Assembly: GCF_011752065.1 (NCBI RefSeq)
Contig: NZ_JAAIJY010000003.1
Coordinates: 62,001 to 126,000, forward strand
Reading direction: 5' to 3'
DNA: 64,000 nt
From: Actinomyces sp. ZJ308
GTDB lineage: Bacteria > Actinomycetota > Actinomycetes > Actinomycetales > Actinomycetaceae
Shown: piece by piece, positions 44,721-56,280 of the stretch
Numbering within the stretch: position 1 is the stretch's first letter
Layout of the letters: each line of letters opens with the position of its first letter
Made by a program: the position numbers and the translations under genes
Notes under the pieces: generated by a model
What the model was told of the DNA's origin: nothing
What the model saw: the letters and a program-made list of their open reading frames with translations, nothing else
Database searches by the model: none

Positions 44721-45770
44721 TTACTGATTTAACAATAAAGGATTTCCATCTTCGTTAAATTCCACCCATTTCGCCCCTTCGGGAAGTCCTTCTTTATTCA
44801 ATTCAAGGTCTTGAGGGAAAGAAATTTTGTCTTCATCTTTAAGGTTCACGTTAAATAAAGATCCGCGAAAGTTAACCCCCTCCTTAAACGTCACGCCAGA
44901 GAAGTCTGCTGCTCCAACAAAGTGTGCCCCTGTATGTTGGTAGCTGGAAGACTTGCATTCTCCTGGAGAGCATAATGGACAGCTGAAGCTAACTTGTTTT
45001 TCGAATATGGAGCCCGTGAATTTTGTGTCGCCATAAAACTTTGTTCCACAAAAAGCGACGTCTTTTTCGAAGTGAATGAACTTAAATCGATGTTCCAGTG
45101 CTGAAATATTTTTGAATTCTGAATTCGAAAAGTTGACCGTACTTTTGAAGTGAGCGTTATCGAACTCCGCTCTCCCAAAGTATGCGTTATAAAAGTTGGC
45201 GGCCTTGAAGAATGTTGCTTCTTTAAAGCCGGCTTTTTCTTCAATGGAGAGACCCGTAAAACTGCAGGTTGAAACCAGAGTTGTCTCTTGAAGATTGATT
45301 GAACTAATGCGAGCTAGGTTTAGGCTAATATCTTCCACTAGCGTAGTTCGGTGAAGATCTAAATCAAGATAACTCCATTGGCTTGTGCCTTTTCTAGGTA
45401 CTCTCTCTGTGCGGTTTGATATTGCATTCCAAATCGTTGATTCTATGGCGTGGTCTAATCGTGTAGGTATGGAGCGATTGGTTCGAAGGTAGCCGCATAG
45501 GATTTCGACAACGCGTTTGTTATAATCAACCCCGTACTTTTCGCTTCCGTAGGTATCGGCGACGTCGGCCAACGCGTAGACACCTGCGATGCGAACCTGA
45601 GGTGATTCGGAGCCCAATTGTTGAACTGCGTCAGCAAGTTTTTGTCGGCTTCAGTTTCTTCTAGGTGCGCTCGGTCCTTTTCCGCACCAGACTGCTCTCG
45701 GTACTTAATGACAAGATAGCCGACTCCTCCTATTCCACCAATGGTGGTCAAGGTTGTCTTGACTTGGTCT
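44721..45770 (-). pseudogene. Frameshifted pentapeptide-repeat protein gene
   Basis: The 3' part (44721 to about 45630) encodes pentapeptide-type repeats (FKEATFFKAANFYNAYFGRAEFDNAHF and CGTKFYGDTKFTG-like units) after a helical LGSESPQVRIAGVYALADVADTYG block. The 5' part (about 45640 to 45751) gives a membrane segment then YREQSGAEKDRAHLEETEAD in another frame. They meet at a run of five A residues in the message (TTTTT at 45639-45643). One extra A would join them as EADKKLADAVQQLGSESP, the expected sequence. The region is AT-rich relative to the core. Function of the intact family is unknown. Confidence 0.85.
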
Positions 45771-45817
45771 AACGGATCTGCTGTTAAACGATGTCATCCT
45801 GAAAATAGTCGATCAGG

Positions 45818-46144
45818 CTAGCTGCCTGAACCCCATACGGCACTGAGGAGTGTATATGCAATTAACCCGAAAAGCACCCAGATTGTAATCGCAAGAAATA
45901 GCGGCAGTCTTCTTTTTCTTAAATAAAGCGTGGCGATAAATGGTGTTATAGCGATGCCGACAGAAAAGACAAGTGCCCTGAAGTCGTAATTGTATTCATT
46001 GTTGATTCTGAATTCAATTCCCAGTAGGTAGCAGAGGGTTGTTGTTGATGTAGTTAAAAATACTGTCGCTACGATCGCTTCTACTGCGTAAGTCTCTATT
46101 GTGTTTCTGATGCGACTTTTGTTTGTTTGAGTCTGCTCGTTCAT
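45818..46144 (-). CDS. Small AT-rich membrane protein of unknown function
   Basis: The 108-residue protein has a polar front (NEQTQTNKSRIRN) and three membrane segments (IVATVFLTTSTTTLCYLLGI, ALVFSVGIAITPFIATLYL, PLFLAITIWVLFGLIAYTLL). No family is recognised. Its base and codon composition is clearly more AT-rich than the core genes, as in the pentapeptide gene next to it, which suggests they arrived together. Confidence 0.6.
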   Translation of the reverse strand: MNEQTQTNKSRIRNTIETYAVEAIVATVFLTTSTTTLCYLLGIEFRINNEYNYDFRALVFSVGIAITPFIATLYLRKRRLPLFLAITIWVLFGLIAYTLLSAVWGSGS

Positions 46145-46287
46145 TCGTTTCCGGCTTTCGTGATATGCGATTCAATTGTTAAGTGGGGTGTGGGGTATTG
46201 CTGCTATAGACTACAGCAACTACATCGACGCGTGTTCTTGTTGGTCTGATCGCTCTCATGCACGTTGCGCAGTACCATCGGAGCACG

Positions 46288-47490
<1,203 letters not shown>

Positions 47491-47561
47491 GACTGGGAGG
47501 CGCGAAGCATTCATACCTCACGAAAACGTCGAATCATCTGTTTGCATGACGTGGATTGTGC

Positions 47562-47576
47562 TATAGTTACGAACTA
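47562..47576 (+). promoter_or_regulatory. Promoter region and operator-like palindrome of the islet
   Basis: TATAGT (47562-47567) is the best -10 in an AT-rich leader. TAGTT-ACG-AACTA (47564-47576) is a perfect inverted repeat over it, placed for autoregulation. The spacing to the TTGCAT upstream is short (14), so the -35 is uncertain. Confidence 0.4.
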
Positions 47577-47641
47577 AGAAGTTCCGCGCGGATGGTGTGA
47601 TCTATTGCGTGAACTGATATCTAACGAGACCGGAGAGGGCG

Positions 47642-48769
47642 ATGACTACAATCATCTCAATGTTCAACCATAAAGGTGGGGTTAGTAAAACCACCACAGT
47701 ATTTAACTTGGCTTGGAGGTTAGCTAAATCTGGGAAACGGGTTATTATGGTGGACGCCGATCCCCAATGTAATCTCACTGGTGTGGTTCAAGGCTTGAAC
47801 CCTATCTGGTCCGACGGTGAATTTGCTGAGGTTTCGGATACCCAGGAAAGAGAGTATGCCGAAGTTCAGGATCGTGTTGAGAGCGAATGGGCGGGCATCG
47901 AAGATAAATCTCTTTATGAGGCGCTTCGCCCGGCTTTTGAATCTGAGCCAAGACTTATGGAGCCGGTTGAGTGTATTCCCGTCGATGGCTGCTCGGGGTT
48001 ATTTCTTCTTCCTGGAAGTCTTAGGCTCGGAGAGTATGATGTCACTTTGAGTGTGGCCTCGGAGCTCAGTTCAAGTCTTCTTTCTTTTAAGAATGTTCCG
48101 GGGGCGGCCAATTATCTCCTGCGCACAACTGCCGATGCGATTGATGCGGATTATGTCATAGTTGACATGAATCCAAGTTTAGGCGCTCTTAATCAGAATC
48201 TTGTATGCATTAGTGATTTACTTATAGTTCCAACAGCGCCAGACTATTTCTCTGTGATGGCTTTGAGGTCGCTTGCTCAAATTCTACCTCGGTGGATAAG
48301 GTGGGCAAAGAGAGCAAGTAAGAATGAAATCTTGCGCAGCGCGTCTTACCCGTTCCCTGAGCCTAAACTTAAGTTGGCGGGAGTGGTAATTCAACGCTAT
48401 CGGCTATACAAGTCTCCAACCGAAGATAACTTGTATGGGACCCCTTCTGGGTCATTTGCTGCGTGGATTGAGCGTGTATCGAAAGCAGTTTCTGAAAACT
48501 TTGTGCCAAGTCTCCGGGATGCTGGAATGCTATTCGATGAAGATGAGTATAAGCGTGCAGGAGTGCCTAGTTCTCTAGTCTTAGCTAGGATTCAAGAGTT
48601 CAACAGCTTGTTGCCGAAGTCTCAGGAATATAGAGTGCCTGTCTATGAGCTGACGGATAAGCAGTTAAGGCAAGCTGGCGTGGTACTAGATGCGTCTAAA
48701 AAGCAGATTCGTAGCCTATCGAGAATCTTTGAGGAATTCGCGAGTCGCGTCATCAAGTTGAATGGGTGA
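47642..48769 (+). CDS. ParA/MinD-like ATPase paired with HEPN protein
   Basis: The 375-residue protein has the deviant Walker A motif KGGVSKTTT with signature lysine K11 and K16, the A' motif VDADPQCNLTG (D40), and Walker B YVIVDMNPSLGALN (D175). These mark the ParA/MinD/Soj family that switches between dimer and monomer on ATP. Residues 50-150 form an unusual insertion and the C-terminal 130 residues are unrelated to plasmid ParA by eye. There is no parB or plasmid replication gene. GGAGAGGG lies just before the ATG. It overlaps the HEPN gene by GTGA, so the two products are likely made together and act as one system. AT-rich codon use points to transfer. Confidence 0.88.
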   Translation: MTTIISMFNHKGGVSKTTTVFNLAWRLAKSGKRVIMVDADPQCNLTGVVQGLNPIWSDGEFAEVSDTQEREYAEVQDRVESEWAGIEDKSLYEALRPAFESEPRLMEPVECIPVDGCSGLFLLPGSLRLGEYDVTLSVASELSSSLLSFKNVPGAANYLLRTTADAIDADYVIVDMNPSLGALNQNLVCISDLLIVPTAPDYFSVMALRSLAQILPRWIRWAKRASKNEILRSASYPFPEPKLKLAGVVIQRYRLYKSPTEDNLYGTPSGSFAAWIERVSKAVSENFVPSLRDAGMLFDEDEYKRAGVPSSLVLARIQEFNSLLPKSQEYRVPVYELTDKQLRQAGVVLDASKKQIRSLSRIFEEFASRVIKLNG

Positions 48770-49440
48770 TTACTGTGTCGTTAGGTGAAGTGGCAACGAC
48801 CGTCGCCTATGCGCTTCTTGAACAGGCTGATGAACTCAAGAAGACTGCTTTACTGGTTAACTTGAGTGATGATGCAAAATCTGCATGCTTGAGAGCTTCG
48901 TACTTATTCTGCGTGGCTAGTGTGGATTCATATTTCGGTGAACTTGCCTATGATGCTTCCACTCGTGTGGTGAACTACGGGGAAATTGGCGACCTTCGAC
49001 GTCTTGCTGATTTCCTAGGTGTTAAATTTGATGTCCTTCAGGATGAGCGTGGCTCTGAACGAATTGACTTAAAGATTAGGCAAGAGGTCGATAAGATGAC
49101 TTTACTTAAGCCGGACAAAATTGATAGAATGATACTGAATATATTCGGGTTTGATGGTAGTCGTCAAGGCGATACAGTTTGGCACGACATAGCACTGCTT
49201 GCTCGATCTAAATATAATAGTGTGCGCATGCAGCTTGATTTGATATATGAGCGCCGTAATAAGATTGCCCATGCTGGCGACTGGGATATGCGAGAGTTTT
49301 CTTTTCGTCCTATTAGTGAAGAACGTGTCGACGAATCTCGTAGGTTCGTTGGGGATGTGATTCGTGGTACGCAAGTGTGGATTGAAAGAAATTCTCAGTC
49401 ATTCAATGGTGGTCGTTTGTTTTCTGCTGAAGTGAAGTGA
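48766..49440 (+). CDS. HEPN-domain protein, predicted ribonuclease
   Basis: The 224-residue helical protein has the HEPN catalytic signature RRNKIAHAGD, with R164 and H169 in an Rx4H motif, inside the fourth helix region. It has the RiboL-PSP / MAE_28990-like layout (SYLFCVASVDSYFGELAYDA early, then a long helical core). HEPN domains with this motif are usually RNases acting as toxins or anti-phage effectors. The start is GTG 48766, overlapping the ParA-like stop codon. The ATPase upstream may restrain, place or trigger it. RNase activity is predicted from the motif only. Confidence 0.8.
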   Translation: MITVSLGEVATTVAYALLEQADELKKTALLVNLSDDAKSACLRASYLFCVASVDSYFGELAYDASTRVVNYGEIGDLRRLADFLGVKFDVLQDERGSERIDLKIRQEVDKMTLLKPDKIDRMILNIFGFDGSRQGDTVWHDIALLARSKYNSVRMQLDLIYERRNKIAHAGDWDMREFSFRPISEERVDESRRFVGDVIRGTQVWIERNSQSFNGGRLFSAEVK

Positions 49441-49462
49441 TTTAATAAATCATTTGTTTGCA

Positions 49463-49487
49463 GAGAGGAACCCGCATGACCACTGAG
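49463..49487 (+). repeat. Right flanking direct repeat of the ParA-HEPN islet
   Basis: Matches 47467-47491 at 23 of 25 positions and includes the ribosome-binding site and start codon of ybeY. Confidence 0.85.
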
Positions 49488-49934
49488 GTCATCAATGAGA
49501 CCACCACCGTCATCGACGCCGCCGAGTTCGCGGACCTCGCCGACCACGTCCTGACTGCCATGCACGTCAGCCCCGCTGCCGAGCTCAACATCATGTTCAT
49601 CGACCCCGAGCCCATGGAGGAGCTCCACGTGCGCTGGCTCGACCTGCCCGGCCCCACCGACGTCATGAGCTTCCCCATGGACGAGCTGCGCCCCGGCTCG
49701 GCCGACTCGCCCACCCCCGCCGGAACCCTCGGCGACATCGTCCTGTGCCCGCAGGTCGCCGCCAAGCAGGCCCTGGCCGCCGGCCACTCGGCCGTCGAGG
49801 AGATGCTCCTGCTCACCGTCCACGGCATCCTCCACCTCCTGGGCTACGACCACGCCGAGCCCGAGGAGAAGAAGGAGATGTTCGACCTCCAGCGCCGCCT
49901 CCTGCTGACCTTCCTCGCCGAGCGCGGCAAGTGA
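49476..49934 (+). CDS. ybeY: Endoribonuclease YbeY
   Basis: The 152-residue protein has the YbeY zinc site [11 protein letters not shown] (three His, at about residues 121-131), [11 protein letters not shown] and [10 protein letters not shown]. It matures 16S rRNA and acts in ribosome quality control. ATG 49476 follows AGAGAGGAA. In related genomes it follows phoH directly; the islet now lies between, and its start lies within the right flanking repeat. Confidence 0.95.
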   Translation: MTTEVINETTTVIDAAEFADLADHVLTAMHVSPAAELNIMFIDPEPMEELHVRWLDLPGPTDVMSFPMDELRPGSADSPTPAGTLGDIVLCPQVAAKQALAAGHSAVEEMLLLTVHGILHLLGYDHAEPEEKKEMFDLQRRLLLTFLAERGK

Positions 49935-49941
49935 GGACCGC

Positions 49942-51228
49942 GTGACTGGTATCCCCACCGCCGCGCTCATCGCCTGCGCGGTGATCGTCCTGGCCCTGGG
50001 CGCCCTGCTGTCCGCCGGCGAGTCCGCCCTGCTGCGCTTCACCCGCGCCGCCGCCGATGACCTCATCGAGGAGGGCCGCCGCGGCGCCGTCCGCGTGCGC
50101 CGCCTCGCCGAGCACCGCACCCGGGTCCTGGCCTCCCTCAGCGTCGCCCGCGTCGCCGTCGACATGCTCGCCGCCGTCCTCATCACCCTGGCCGCCTCCG
50201 GGCTCGTGCGCGCCTGGTGGCAGGTCCTGGCCCTGGCGCTGCTGGCCAACATCATCCTGCTGGGCGTCGTCGTCGGCTTCTCCCCGCGCAGCTACGGGCG
50301 GCGCAACCCCGCCGCCACCCTCCTGACCCTGGGCCGCCTGCTCACCTGGGTCGACGTCCTGGGCGCCCCGCAGCGCCGCCTCCTGTCACGCACCCGCCGC
50401 GCCGAGGCCGCCCCCACCGACGCCGAGACCCGCGAGGCCGTCAACGAGGACCTGCGCGAGATGATCGACGAGATCGGCGAGACCGACACCATCGAGGACG
50501 AGGACCGCGAGATGATGCGCTCGGTGGTCGAGCTCGGCCAGACCCTCGTGCGCGAGGTCATGGTCCCGCGCACCGACATGGTCACCATCGACGCCCACAA
50601 GCCCGCCTCCGCCGCCATGCGCCTGTTCATCCGCTCCGGCTACTCGCGCGTGCCCGTCATCGGGGAGGACGCCGACGACGTGCGCGGCATCCTCTACCTC
50701 AAGGACGTCCTGCGGCGCCTGGCCGCCCACCCCGAGCACGAGGGGCTCGCCGTGGCCGGCTTCGTGCGCGACGCTGAGTACGTCCCCGAGATGAAGCCCG
50801 CCGACGACCTCCTGCGCGAGATGCAGACCGGCCGCTTCCACATGGCCCTGGCCGTCGACGAGTACGGCGGCACCGCCGGCCTCGTCACCATGGAGGACCT
50901 CCTGGAGGAAGTCGTCGGCGAGCTCACCGACGAGCACGACCCCGAGCTGCCCGAGGTTGTCGAGGTCGCCCCCGGCACCTACCGGGTCCCCGCCCGACTC
51001 GCCCTGGACGAGCTCGGCGAGCTGTTCGACCTCGAGATCGACGACGACGACGTCGACACCGCCGGCGGCCTGCTCACCAAGGCCATCGGCCGCGTCCCCC
51101 TGCCCGGCGCCGCCGGCGACATCCAGGGCGTCCACCTCCAGGCCGAGGAGACCGCCGGACGCCGCCGCCAGGTCGCCACCATCCTCGCCTCCCGCACACC
51201 CGCCCCAGACAAGGACACCGATGACTGA
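49942..51228 (+). CDS. HlyC/CorC (CNNM-CBS) family transporter
   Basis: The 428-residue protein has a CNNM-type membrane part (about four segments in residues 1-130), two CBS domains ([22 protein letters not shown], then [40 protein letters not shown]) and a CorC_HlyC C-terminal domain. The group handles magnesium or cobalt efflux. It starts at GTG 49942, eight bases after ybeY, and overlaps era by eight bases. Confidence 0.93.
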   Translation: MTGIPTAALIACAVIVLALGALLSAGESALLRFTRAAADDLIEEGRRGAVRVRRLAEHRTRVLASLSVARVAVDMLAAVLITLAASGLVRAWWQVLALALLANIILLGVVVGFSPRSYGRRNPAATLLTLGRLLTWVDVLGAPQRRLLSRTRRAEAAPTDAETREAVNEDLREMIDEIGETDTIEDEDREMMRSVVELGQTLVREVMVPRTDMVTIDAHKPASAAMRLFIRSGYSRVPVIGEDADDVRGILYLKDVLRRLAAHPEHEGLAVAGFVRDAEYVPEMKPADDLLREMQTGRFHMALAVDEYGGTAGLVTMEDLLEEVVGELTDEHDPELPEVVEVAPGTYRVPARLALDELGELFDLEIDDDDVDTAGGLLTKAIGRVPLPGAAGDIQGVHLQAEETAGRRRQVATILASRTPAPDKDTDD

Positions 51229-52435
51229 CAGCACCGACAGCTCCTCAGATCCCCTTGAGATGCCCGCTCCCGGGCCGGCCCCGGCCGGCTTCCGCTTCCC
51301 CACCGACGCCGAGCTCATGGACGGCCCCAACCCGTTGACCGATCCCGATGAGGAGGAGGTCGACGACGAGGACGAGACCGAGGAGGCTGCGGTCGATGAT
51401 GAGCCCGACGGTTCCGACGCCGCGGCCCGGCTGGACGCCGACGGCTTCCCGATCCTCGACGAGGACGACGAGGACGACGAGGACTCCGCCCGGGTCGAGA
51501 TCGTCGTCCCCGACTTCCCCGAGGACTTCCGTGCCGGCTTCGCCTGCATCGTGGGCCGCCCCAACGCAGGCAAGTCCACCCTCACCAACGCCATGGTCGG
51601 CACCAAGATCGCCATCACCTCCGGTCGCCCCCAGACCACCCGCCACAACGTGCGCGGCGTCATCCACAAGGACAAGGCCCAGATCGTCCTGGTCGACACC
51701 CCCGGCCTCCACCGCCCCCGCACCCTGCTGGGCAAGCGCCTCAACGACCTCGTGCGCGAGACCCTCACCGACGTCGACGTCGTCGTCTTCTGCATCCCCG
51801 CCAACGAGAAGATCGGCCCGGGCGACCGCTTCATCACCCGCGACCTCGCCGAGCTGCGCACCCCCGTGGTCGCCGTGGTCACCAAGGCCGACACCGTTAC
51901 CCGCGAGGCCCTGGCCGCCCAGCTCCTGGCCGTGGGTGAGCTGGGGGACTGGGCCGACATCGTCCCGGTCTCGGCCAAGCGCGACGAGCAGATCGACGTC
52001 CTGGAGGAGGTCCTGCTGAAGCACATGCCGCTGTCCCCGCCGCTGTACCCCACCGGCGAGATCACCGACGAGCCCCAGCAGGTCATGATCGCCGAGCTCG
52101 TGCGTGAGGCCGCCCTGGAGGGCGTGCGCGACGAGCTGCCCCACTCCCTGGCCGTCGTCGTCGACGAGATCGCCGACCCCGACGACGAGCGCGAGGTCGG
52201 CCGCATCAAGGGGGTGGGAGGCCGCCTGCAGGTGCGCGTGAGTCTCGTCGTCGAGCGGGACTCCCAGAAGGCCATCATCATCGGCAGGGGAGGCCGGCGA
52301 CTCAAGGAGGTGGGCGTCAACGCCCGCAAGGGCATCGAGGAGCTGCTGGGTCGCAAGGTCTACCTCGACCTGCACGTGCGCACCGCCAAGGACTGGCAGT
52401 CCGACCCCAAGGCCCTGGCCCGACTCGGCTTCTAG
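51221..52435 (+). CDS. era: GTPase Era with acidic N-terminal extension
   Basis: The 404-residue protein has G1 GRPNAGKST, G2 GRPQTTRHNVRG, G3 DTPGL, G4 TKAD and the C-terminal KH domain (IIIGRGGRRLKEVGVNARKGIEELLGRKVYLDLHV). Era binds 16S rRNA and checks 30S assembly. About 100 residues before the G domain are extremely acidic (DEEEVDDEDETEEAAVDD, DEDDEDDED), absent from typical Era of about 300. It starts inside the corC-like gene end. Confidence 0.95.
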   Translation: MTDSTDSSSDPLEMPAPGPAPAGFRFPTDAELMDGPNPLTDPDEEEVDDEDETEEAAVDDEPDGSDAAARLDADGFPILDEDDEDDEDSARVEIVVPDFPEDFRAGFACIVGRPNAGKSTLTNAMVGTKIAITSGRPQTTRHNVRGVIHKDKAQIVLVDTPGLHRPRTLLGKRLNDLVRETLTDVDVVVFCIPANEKIGPGDRFITRDLAELRTPVVAVVTKADTVTREALAAQLLAVGELGDWADIVPVSAKRDEQIDVLEEVLLKHMPLSPPLYPTGEITDEPQQVMIAELVREAALEGVRDELPHSLAVVVDEIADPDDEREVGRIKGVGGRLQVRVSLVVERDSQKAIIIGRGGRRLKEVGVNARKGIEELLGRKVYLDLHVRTAKDWQSDPKALARLGF

Positions 52436-52639
52436 GGCCTCGCCTTCCCGACTCGATCAGGCACCGGGACCAGAAGCGGCCGCGGTACAGGAAGCGGTAT
52501 AGGACAAGGTCAGGACTGACATAGGACTTAGGTGTCTTGCGAAACGCCGGCGACCTGTTCACCGGATCGGTCGCGCACTGGGGGTGTTGTACCGCACACT
52601 ATGAGTGTCTGATGCCGACCCGAGCCCGGAGGCCCACGC

Positions 52640-55600
52640 ATGACGAACACCGCCGTTCCCAGCCCGCCCCAACGCACCGACGCCGGCGCCACGAGCCGCC
52701 GCTGCCCCGACGACCTGTGGGAGCTGGGGGAGCGGGCCGTCGCCCGAGCGCGCCGGTGGGCTGACGAGTCGGCCTCCGAGTCCACGCCCCGCTCGGCCAA
52801 GCTCCTGTCCCGGATCCTCGCCGACCCCGAGGGCCTGACCTTCACCACACGCTTCGTCGACGACGTCGTGCGCCCCACGGACCTCGACGTCGCCAGCGAC
52901 GCCCTCAAGCGCCTGTCCACTGGCCGCACCGACTTCCTGCCGCCCGCCCTGGCCGGGGCCATGGGCCTGGGCTCGGCCGCCTCCCGCCTCGCCCCACGCA
53001 CCGTCACCGCCGTCGCCAGGCGGGTCTTCCGGGAGATCGTCGGCGACCTCGTCGTCGACGCCACCGACAAGGGGCTCGGCCCGGCCCTGGCCCGCCTGCG
53101 CAAGGGCGGCAACCGCCTCAACGTCAACCTCCTGGGTGAGGCCGTCCTGGGGGAGAAGGAGGCCGCCCGTCGCCTGGCCGAGGTCTCCCGCCTCGTGACC
53201 CGCGACGACGTCGACTACGTCTCGGTCAAGGTCTCCGCCGTCACCGGACCGCACAACCCCTGGGGCTTCGAGGAGGTCGTCGCCCACGGCGTCCAGGCCC
53301 TCCTGCCCCTCTACCGGCTGGCCCGCGACCACGGCACCTTCCTCAACCTGGACATGGAGGACTACAAGGACCTGGACCTGACCATCGCCGTCTTCACCGC
53401 GATCCTGGACCAGGAGGACATGCGCGGCTACGAGGCCGGCATCGTCCTGCAGGCCTACCTGCCCGACTCCCTGGGCGCCATGCAGCGCCTCCAGCAGTGG
53501 GCCTCCCGGCGCGTGGACGCGGGCGGCTCACGCATCAAGGTCCGCATCGTCAAGGGCGCCAACCTGTCCATGGAGAAGGTCGACGCCGAGATCCACGGCT
53601 GGGAGCTGACCACCTGGCCCACCAAGCAGGCCACCGATACCAACTACAAGCGCATGCTCTCCTGGGCGATGACCCCCGAGCGCACCCGCGCGATCCGCCT
53701 GGGCGTGGCCGGCCAGAACCTGTTCGACATCGCCTTCGCCTACGAGCTGCGCGCCGCACGAGGCGTCGAGGATGATGTCGAGTTCGAGATGCTCTCGGGG
53801 ATGGCCACAGACATCCAGGAGGTCGTGCGCCGCGAGACCGGGCACCTGCTGCTCTACGTGCCCGTTGTCGACCCCGGCGAGTTCGACGTCGCCATCTCCT
53901 ACCTGGTGCGCCGCCTGGAGGAGAACGCGGCGCCCGAGAACTTCATGTCCGACGTCTTCGACCTGGCCGACGACGAGGCGGTCTTCAACCGCGAGCGCGA
54001 CCGCTTCCTGGCCGCTCTGGCCGACCTCGACCCGGACGCCCCCGTGCCGACCCCCAACCGCACCCAGGACCGCCTGGCCGAGCGGGAGGCCGGTATCCCC
54101 GAGGAGACCGGGACCCTGGAGGAGCGCGCCAGGCGTCCATTCGTCTCCGAGCCCGACTCCGACCCGGCCCTGGCCGCCAATCGCCAGTGGGCCCGTGACA
54201 TCGCCGCCGCCATCCCGGACTCCACGCGGGGCATGGCCGAGGTGGAGGCAGGGGCCGCCCGCCTGGCCACGAACGGAGAGGTCGACGCCCTCGTGGCCGC
54301 CACCGCCGAGGCCGCCGAGGTCTGGCAATCCATGGAACCGGCCGAGCGGGCCGCCGCCCTGCACCGGGTCGGGGACGTGCTGGCCGCCCGGCGCGCCGAG
54401 CTCATCGAGGTCGCCGGCTCCGAGGCCGGCAAGACCATCGACCAGTCCGACCCGGAGGTCAGTGAGGCCATTGACTTCTGCCACCACTACGCCGAGTCCT
54501 CCCTGCTCCTGCACGATGACGACTACATGGTCGGGGCGCGTTTCGCCCCGGTGGACGTCACCGTGGTCGCCTCGCCCTGGAACTTCCCGCTGGCCATCCC
54601 CACCGGGGGCGTGGCCGCGGCCCTGGCGTCCGGCAGCGCCGTCATCCTCAAGCCCGCCCCGCCCGCCCGGCGCTGCGCGGCCGAGCTCGTGCGCGCCTTC
54701 CACGACGCCGGGATCCCCGACGACCTCGTGGTGCTCGCCCCGCTGGAGGACGGCGACGTCTCACGTCACCTGGTGACCCACAAGGACGTCGATCGGGTGG
54801 TCCTCACCGGCTCCTACGACACCGCCCGCCTCTTCCGCTCCTGGAGGCCGGACATGCACCTGTTGGGGGAGACCAGCGGCAAGAACGCCATCATCGTCAC
54901 CCCCTCGGCCGACCCTGACATCGCCGTGCGCGACGCCGTCTACTCGGCCTTCGCCCACGCCGGCCAGAAGTGCTCGGCCTCCTCCCTGCTGGTCCTGGTC
55001 GCCTCGGCCGGCACCTCCGAGCGCATCGCCCGCCAGCTCGTGGACGCCACCGCCTCCCTGCGGGTGCGCCTGCCGCTGTCCCTGGACTCCCAGATGGGGC
55101 CCGTCGTCGTGCCCGACGACGAGAAGGCCGTGCGCGGCCTGACCACCCTGGGATCCGGCGAGCACTGGATCCTCAAACCCCGCTACCTGGGTGACGGGCT
55201 GTGGACACCCGGCATCCGGGCCGGGGTCGTGCCCGGCAGCGAGTTCCACCTCACCGAGTACTTCGCACCCGTCATCGGTGTCATGCGCGTGGACACGCTT
55301 GAGGAGGCGATCGAGGCGGTCAACGCCGTCGACTACGGGCTCACCTCCGGGCTCCAGACCCTGGACGCCACCGAGCTGGCCATCTGGCTCGAGGGCGTCC
55401 AGGCCGGAAACCTCTACGTCAACCGCGGCATCACCGGGGCCATCGTGCGCCGCCAGCCCTTCGGCGGCTGGAAGCGCTCGGCCATCGGTTCGACGACCAA
55501 GGCCGGTGGCCCCTCCTACCTGCTGGGGCTGGGCGAGGTCGAGCCCGCTCGCGGCCAGGGCGAGGGGGAGGCCGGTGACCTGGGGGAGCAGGGAACCGCC

Positions 55601-56224
55601 GCCCTGGACCCGCGCGTGGCCAGCCTCTGCGACGCCGTGAGCGGCCAGCTGGATAGCGAGGACCTGGCCGAGCTGCGCCGCGCCCTGGTGGCCGACGCCT
55701 CCGCCTGGAGGACCGGCTACGGCGCGAACCGCGATGTGACGGGCCTGGCCTGCGAGCGCAACATCCTGCGCTACCGCCCCGTCGACGTCGTCGTGCGCGC
55801 CGGACGGGGAACCGCCCTGGCCGACGTCGTGCGTGTCATGGCGGCCGGTGTGCGAGCCGGCGGCTTCATCAGCCTGTCGGTGGCCGACCGCCTGCCCCAG
55901 CCACTGCACAACGCGCTGCTGGCCGCAGGCGTCCAGGTGACGGCTGAGGACCAGGACGCCTGGGACATCCGCCTGGCCGAGCTGGCCGCCTCCGGCGGGC
56001 TGGGCGCGCGCGTGCGCGTCATCGGCCCACGTGAGGAGGCCCCGGCCGCCCGTTGGAGTCACGCCAGCCGGGTGACCGGAGGGAGTCCCGACATCGCCCT
56101 GTACACGGGGGCCGTGACGGCCTGCCCGCACTCCGAGCTGCTGCCCTTCCTGCGTGAGCAGGCGGTGGCCATCACCAACCACCGCTTCGGCACGCCGCTC
56201 GACCTGGCCGAGGGCCTTTTGTAG
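52640..56224 (+). CDS. putA: Bifunctional proline dehydrogenase / L-glutamate gamma-semialdehyde dehydrogenase
   Basis: The 1194-residue protein has a PRODH barrel (VSVKVSAVTGPHNPWGF, FLNLDMEDYKDLDLT, QAYLPDSLGAMQRLQQW, RIVKGANLSMEKVDAEI) and an aldehyde dehydrogenase half (SPWNFPLAIPTGGVAAALASGSAVILKPA, LLGETSGKNAIIV with the Glu, HAGQKCSASSLL with the catalytic Cys, RQPFGGWKRSAIG) plus a C-terminal domain of about 190 residues. There is no ribbon-helix-helix front, so it is not a self-regulating PutA. It stands alone, with a 200-base upstream gap. Confidence 0.95.
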   Translation: MTNTAVPSPPQRTDAGATSRRCPDDLWELGERAVARARRWADESASESTPRSAKLLSRILADPEGLTFTTRFVDDVVRPTDLDVASDALKRLSTGRTDFLPPALAGAMGLGSAASRLAPRTVTAVARRVFREIVGDLVVDATDKGLGPALARLRKGGNRLNVNLLGEAVLGEKEAARRLAEVSRLVTRDDVDYVSVKVSAVTGPHNPWGFEEVVAHGVQALLPLYRLARDHGTFLNLDMEDYKDLDLTIAVFTAILDQEDMRGYEAGIVLQAYLPDSLGAMQRLQQWASRRVDAGGSRIKVRIVKGANLSMEKVDAEIHGWELTTWPTKQATDTNYKRMLSWAMTPERTRAIRLGVAGQNLFDIAFAYELRAARGVEDDVEFEMLSGMATDIQEVVRRETGHLLLYVPVVDPGEFDVAISYLVRRLEENAAPENFMSDVFDLADDEAVFNRERDRFLAALADLDPDAPVPTPNRTQDRLAEREAGIPEETGTLEERARRPFVSEPDSDPALAANRQWARDIAAAIPDSTRGMAEVEAGAARLATNGEVDALVAATAEAAEVWQSMEPAERAAALHRVGDVLAARRAELIEVAGSEAGKTIDQSDPEVSEAIDFCHHYAESSLLLHDDDYMVGARFAPVDVTVVASPWNFPLAIPTGGVAAALASGSAVILKPAPPARRCAAELVRAFHDAGIPDDLVVLAPLEDGDVSRHLVTHKDVDRVVLTGSYDTARLFRSWRPDMHLLGETSGKNAIIVTPSADPDIAVRDAVYSAFAHAGQKCSASSLLVLVASAGTSERIARQLVDATASLRVRLPLSLDSQMGPVVVPDDEKAVRGLTTLGSGEHWILKPRYLGDGLWTPGIRAGVVPGSEFHLTEYFAPVIGVMRVDTLEEAIEAVNAVDYGLTSGLQTLDATELAIWLEGVQAGNLYVNRGITGAIVRRQPFGGWKRSAIGSTTKAGGPSYLLGLGEVEPARGQGEGEAGDLGEQGTAALDPRVASLCDAVSGQLDSEDLAELRRALVADASAWRTGYGANRDVTGLACERNILRYRPVDVVVRAGRGTALADVVRVMAAGVRAGGFISLSVADRLPQPLHNALLAAGVQVTAEDQDAWDIRLAELAASGGLGARVRVIGPREEAPAARWSHASRVTGGSPDIALYTGAVTACPHSELLPFLREQAVAITNHRFGTPLDLAEGLL

Positions 56225-56280
56225 GCCGGGCGGCGCCTGCCCGGACCTGCCCGACCCGCTCGGCAGCCGCCATCACACGT

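Noticed and set aside
46258-46287. Start of phoH at ATG 46258
   Set aside because: The family and composition support ATG 46288; the extra ten residues are not characteristic.
47642-48769. Plasmid partition locus
   Set aside because: There is a ParA-like ATPase but no ParB, centromere repeats or replication gene, and the next gene is a HEPN protein.
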